Assembly (NCBI RefSeq): GCF_003752025.1
Contig: NZ_RJKR01000006.1
Coordinates: forward strand, 159,466 to 223,465
Direction: 5' to 3'
Source of the DNA: Curtobacterium sp. PhB115
GTDB lineage: Bacteria > Actinomycetota > Actinomycetes > Actinomycetales > Microbacteriaceae
Length of the DNA: 64,000 nucleotides
Part shown: positions 61,483-64,000 of the stretch, in pieces
Layout of the letters: every line of letters begins with the position of its first letter
How positions within the stretch are numbered: position 1 is the stretch's first letter
Program-made: the position numbers and the translations under genes
Notes under the pieces: model-generated
Told to the model about the DNA's origin: nothing
Seen by the model: only the letters and a program-made list of their open reading frames with translations
Database searches by the model: none

Positions 61483-64000
61483 GTGCGTCTGACCTTCACC
61501 GCGACGCACCTGCCCTCGGGGTCCTCCGCCGACTTCGTGGTGGAGTGCGACGAGGACACGATCCTCGGCGAGATCGTCGAGATCGTCGCCCGGCGTCTCG
61601 GTCAGGGTTCCGACTCGATCGTCGACGTCGCGGTCGACGCGGTCCCGACGACCCCGCACGCGCGGATCGGCGACGGCGTCCTGCTCGAGGGCGCTCGGCT
61701 GACCTTCGGCGCACCCGCACCGGTGCTGCCCCTGCCGGGTGACCTGCCGAGCGTGCGGATCGTCGGTGGTCCGGGTGCCGGCACCGTCGTGGTCCTCGAC
61801 GCCGGCATCGCGCACGTCGGCTCCGCACCGGACGCGACGGTGCACCTGCCAGACCGGACGGCGCCGGAGTACGCGGCGGTCCTGCGGCTCGACCTCAACC
61901 GTCGCTTCACGATCATCCCGACCGAGGGCTCGCGGGTGCTGCTCGACCGCACCGAGATCGACGACGAGACCGCGGTCGAGCCGGGCAGCATCGTCACGAT
62001 CGGTGACACCCTGCTGTCGGTGGCGGTGCCGGACGCCGACCGCGCGGCGATCACGCTCACCGCCGGTGGCGGCTCGCTGGACTACACGCGCCCGCCACGG
62101 CTCCTGCCCGAGGACCACCCGTCGGTCTTCAAGCTGCCGGCGGTGCCGGCGCAGCAGTCGCGGCGGTCGATCCCGATCATCGCGGCGCTCGCGCCGCTCG
62201 GCATGGCCGCGGTGATGATCTCGATCTTCCACAACGTCGCCTACCTCGCGTTCGGTCTGATGTCGCCGATCATCATGTTCGGCAACGCCTGGTGGGACCG
62301 TCGGAACGGCAAGAAGACCCACAAGCAGCGCGTCGCCGAGTACGAGGAGACCAAGAAGGCGGTCGAGGCGGACGCCCTGGAGGCAGTGGTCCGGTACCAG
62401 CGCGAGTTGCGTGCCAGCGCACCAGACCCTGCTGCCGTGCTCGACGTGGCGTTGCGACGTCGCGCCCGACTGTGGGAACGGCGGCGCACCGATCCGGACT
62501 ACCTGACGCTGCGCGTCGGCACGGCCGACGTGCCGTCCGGCGTGGTGCTCGAGGACCCGGCGGCCCTCGAGCACCGTCGCGCGGTCGACAAGCTGGCCGA
62601 GGACGTCCCGGTGGTCGTCGACCTCGGCGAGCAGGGCGTCGTGGGTGTCGCCGGCCGCGACGAGCACACGCGGCACCTGACGTCGTGGTTCGTCGCACAG
62701 CTCGCGGTCCTGCAGAGCCCGCGCGACACCCAGTTCGTGGTGCTGACGGACGCGCGGTCGGCGGACGAGTGGTCGTGGCTGCGCTGGATCCCGCAGGCCC
62801 GTCCGGGCTTCGGACAGGACGCCGTGATCGCGATCGGCAACGACGCCGAGACCCTCGGGTCGCGCGTCGCCGAAGTGGGGCAGCTCATCGACGCGCGCCA
62901 GCGGGCGATGCGCGAGTCGAACGTCCGGGGCCTCCCCGGTCCCGACGTCGTCGTGGTGCTCGACGGCGCTCGACGCCTGCGTGCGCTGCCCGGCCTGATC
63001 CGGATCCTGAAAGAGGGGCCGGCGGTCGGCGTGCGGGCGATCTGCATCGAGGAAGAGGCACGGCTGCTCCCCGAGGAGTGCTCGGTCGTGGTCACCGTCG
63101 GCCCGGAGCGCATCCGCGTCGCTGCCCAGCGTCAGGCGACGGTCACCGACGTCCGGCCGGACCGGATCCCGGACGGCTGGTTCGAGACGGTCGCCCGTGC
63201 GGTGGCCCCGATGGTCGACGCCGACGACGAGAGCGACGCCGGCGGGCTGCCGTCCTCGTCACGCCTGCTCGACGTCATGCTGCTCGAACCGCCGACGGCT
63301 CGCGCGATCACCGGCAAGTGGACCGCCCGACCGCGGACGACCGAGGTCGTCGTCGGCGAGAGCCTCGACGGTCCGTTCGCGTTCGACCTGCGGCGGGACG
63401 GCCCGCACGGGCTCGTCGCCGGCACCACGGGCTCCGGCAAGTCGGAACTCCTGCAGACCATCGTGGCCTCGCTCGCGGCCACGAACACGCCAGAGGGCAT
63501 GAACTTCGTCCTCATCGACTACAAGGGCGGCGCTGCCTTCCGGGACTTCGCGCCCCTGCCGCACACCGTCGGCATGGTGACCGACCTCGACACGCACCTG
63601 GTCGAGCGCGCGCTGGAGTCCCTCGGCGCCGAGCTGCGCCGCCGTGAGCACCTGTTGGCCGACGCCGCCGCGAAGGACATCGAGGACTACCTCGACCGCC
63701 TCGGCCGGGGTGAGCCGCTCCCGCCGATGCCGCGCCTGCTCATCGTGATCGACGAGTTCGCGAGCCTGGTGCGCGAGCTGCCCGACTTCGTCACGGGGCT
63801 CGTCAACATCGCACAGCGCGGCCGTTCGCTCGGCATCCACCTGATCCTCGCGACGCAACGACCGACGGGTGTCGTCTCGAACGACATCCGCGCCAACACG
63901 AACCTGCGGATCGCGCTGCGTGTGACCGACTCGAGCGAGAGCACCGACGTCATCGACGCCGGTGACGCCGCGCAGATCCAGAAGAGCACGCCCGGCCGTG
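61483..64000 (+). CDS. EssC/EccC-type FtsK-SpoIIIE ATPase of type VII secretion, partial
   Basis: The reading frame is open from GTG 61483 to the window end (839 complete codons), so the C-terminus is missing. The N-terminal 210 residues look like two FHA-type beta domains as in EssC (LPSVRIVGGPGAGTVVVLD, then VEPGSIVTIGD). Two membrane helices follow at about 228-272. An FtsK-like domain begins near 300. The first full ATPase domain has Walker A GTTGSGKSELLQT near 647, FVLIDYKGGAAF, and Walker B LLIVIDEFASL near 752, then GIHLILATQRPTG. This is the motor that recognises and translocates WXG100 substrates. One or two further ATPase domains should lie beyond 64000. Confidence 0.92.
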   Translation, partial: MRLTFTATHLPSGSSADFVVECDEDTILGEIVEIVARRLGQGSDSIVDVAVDAVPTTPHARIGDGVLLEGARLTFGAPAPVLPLPGDLPSVRIVGGPGAGTVVVLDAGIAHVGSAPDATVHLPDRTAPEYAAVLRLDLNRRFTIIPTEGSRVLLDRTEIDDETAVEPGSIVTIGDTLLSVAVPDADRAAITLTAGGGSLDYTRPPRLLPEDHPSVFKLPAVPAQQSRRSIPIIAALAPLGMAAVMISIFHNVAYLAFGLMSPIIMFGNAWWDRRNGKKTHKQRVAEYEETKKAVEADALEAVVRYQRELRASAPDPAAVLDVALRRRARLWERRRTDPDYLTLRVGTADVPSGVVLEDPAALEHRRAVDKLAEDVPVVVDLGEQGVVGVAGRDEHTRHLTSWFVAQLAVLQSPRDTQFVVLTDARSADEWSWLRWIPQARPGFGQDAVIAIGNDAETLGSRVAEVGQLIDARQRAMRESNVRGLPGPDVVVVLDGARRLRALPGLIRILKEGPAVGVRAICIEEEARLLPEECSVVVTVGPERIRVAAQRQATVTDVRPDRIPDGWFETVARAVAPMVDADDESDAGGLPSSSRLLDVMLLEPPTARAITGKWTARPRTTEVVVGESLDGPFAFDLRRDGPHGLVAGTTGSGKSELLQTIVASLAATNTPEGMNFVLIDYKGGAAFRDFAPLPHTVGMVTDLDTHLVERALESLGAELRRREHLLADAAAKDIEDYLDRLGRGEPLPPMPRLLIVIDEFASLVRELPDFVTGLVNIAQRGRSLGIHLILATQRPTGVVSNDIRANTNLRIALRVTDSSESTDVIDAGDAAQIQKSTPGR

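Noticed and set aside
61394..61492. 32-codon ORF just before the EssC-type gene
   Set aside because: No ribosome site, low-complexity Thr/Ala peptide, and it overlaps the next start; not supported as a gene.

Overview
The window is about 70% G+C, uses GTG/TTG starts freely, packs genes into 1-4 nt stop/start overlaps, and carries a -10 hexamer exactly 6 nt before the start codon at many genes (leaderless mRNAs). Together with a WXG100/EssC-type secretion locus, an ESX-like FHA protein, DUF6350-purN-purH synteny and a DasR-type nag operator, this points to an actinobacterium. It looks like Microbacteriaceae, probably Curtobacterium-like; the genus is an inference.

Layout. 1-4986: MarR regulator and DHA2 efflux pump (which lacks a normal start codon), purU, a small membrane protein, nagA and a PEBP protein. 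4996-8237 (minus): a self-contained four-gene cassette with its own promoter: WXG100-like protein, WXG/alpha-beta-hydrolase fusion, and two tandem paralogous lipoproteins. It reads like an orphan type VII effector with duplicated immunity. 8350-15934: secreted GH92 mannosidase, esterase-like hydrolase, SDR/TetR divergent pair, C-S lyase, nagB with a near-perfect dre operator, and a Nudix hydrolase. 16070-20341 (minus): a polyamine/iron/phosphonate-type ABC importer. 20533-21840: YdeI-like protein and a HEPN-like protein, followed at 21851-21968 on the minus strand by an RNA that folds as a circularly permuted tRNA mimic, the hallmark of YrlA-type bacterial Y RNAs. 22047-25834 (minus): nnrD, a histidine phosphatase and an acyltransferase/SGNH membrane protein. 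25958-32473 (minus): CUT1 sugar importer plus GH38 alpha-mannosidase. 32621-38756: phzF bounded by two copies of a dispersed palindrome, a sortase-anchored lamin-tail protein, a membrane protein and a ROK regulator. 38842-40910: GNAT, an alkyltransferase-like protein, TerD and DUF805. 40949-45046 (minus): heterodimeric ABC exporter preceded by a long leader with a 34-codon upstream ORF and a hairpin. 45188-51740 (minus): purH-purN-DUF6350 and sucC-sucD. 51913-55274: RecQ-like helicase and small proteins. 55247-64000: type VII-like secretion locus (FHA protein, WXG100, an effector-like operon, and an EssC-type ATPase cut by the window edge).

How parts connect. GH92 (outside), the CUT1 importer and GH38 (inside) can form one mannoside/N-glycan route, and nagA/nagB would handle GlcNAc-6-P from the same glycans. 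The orphan WXG/hydrolase cassette could use the EssC-type apparatus at the right end. The HEPN protein and the tRNA-mimic RNA are convergent neighbours and may both belong to RNA quality control or conflict.

All product names come from reading motifs; no database search was possible.
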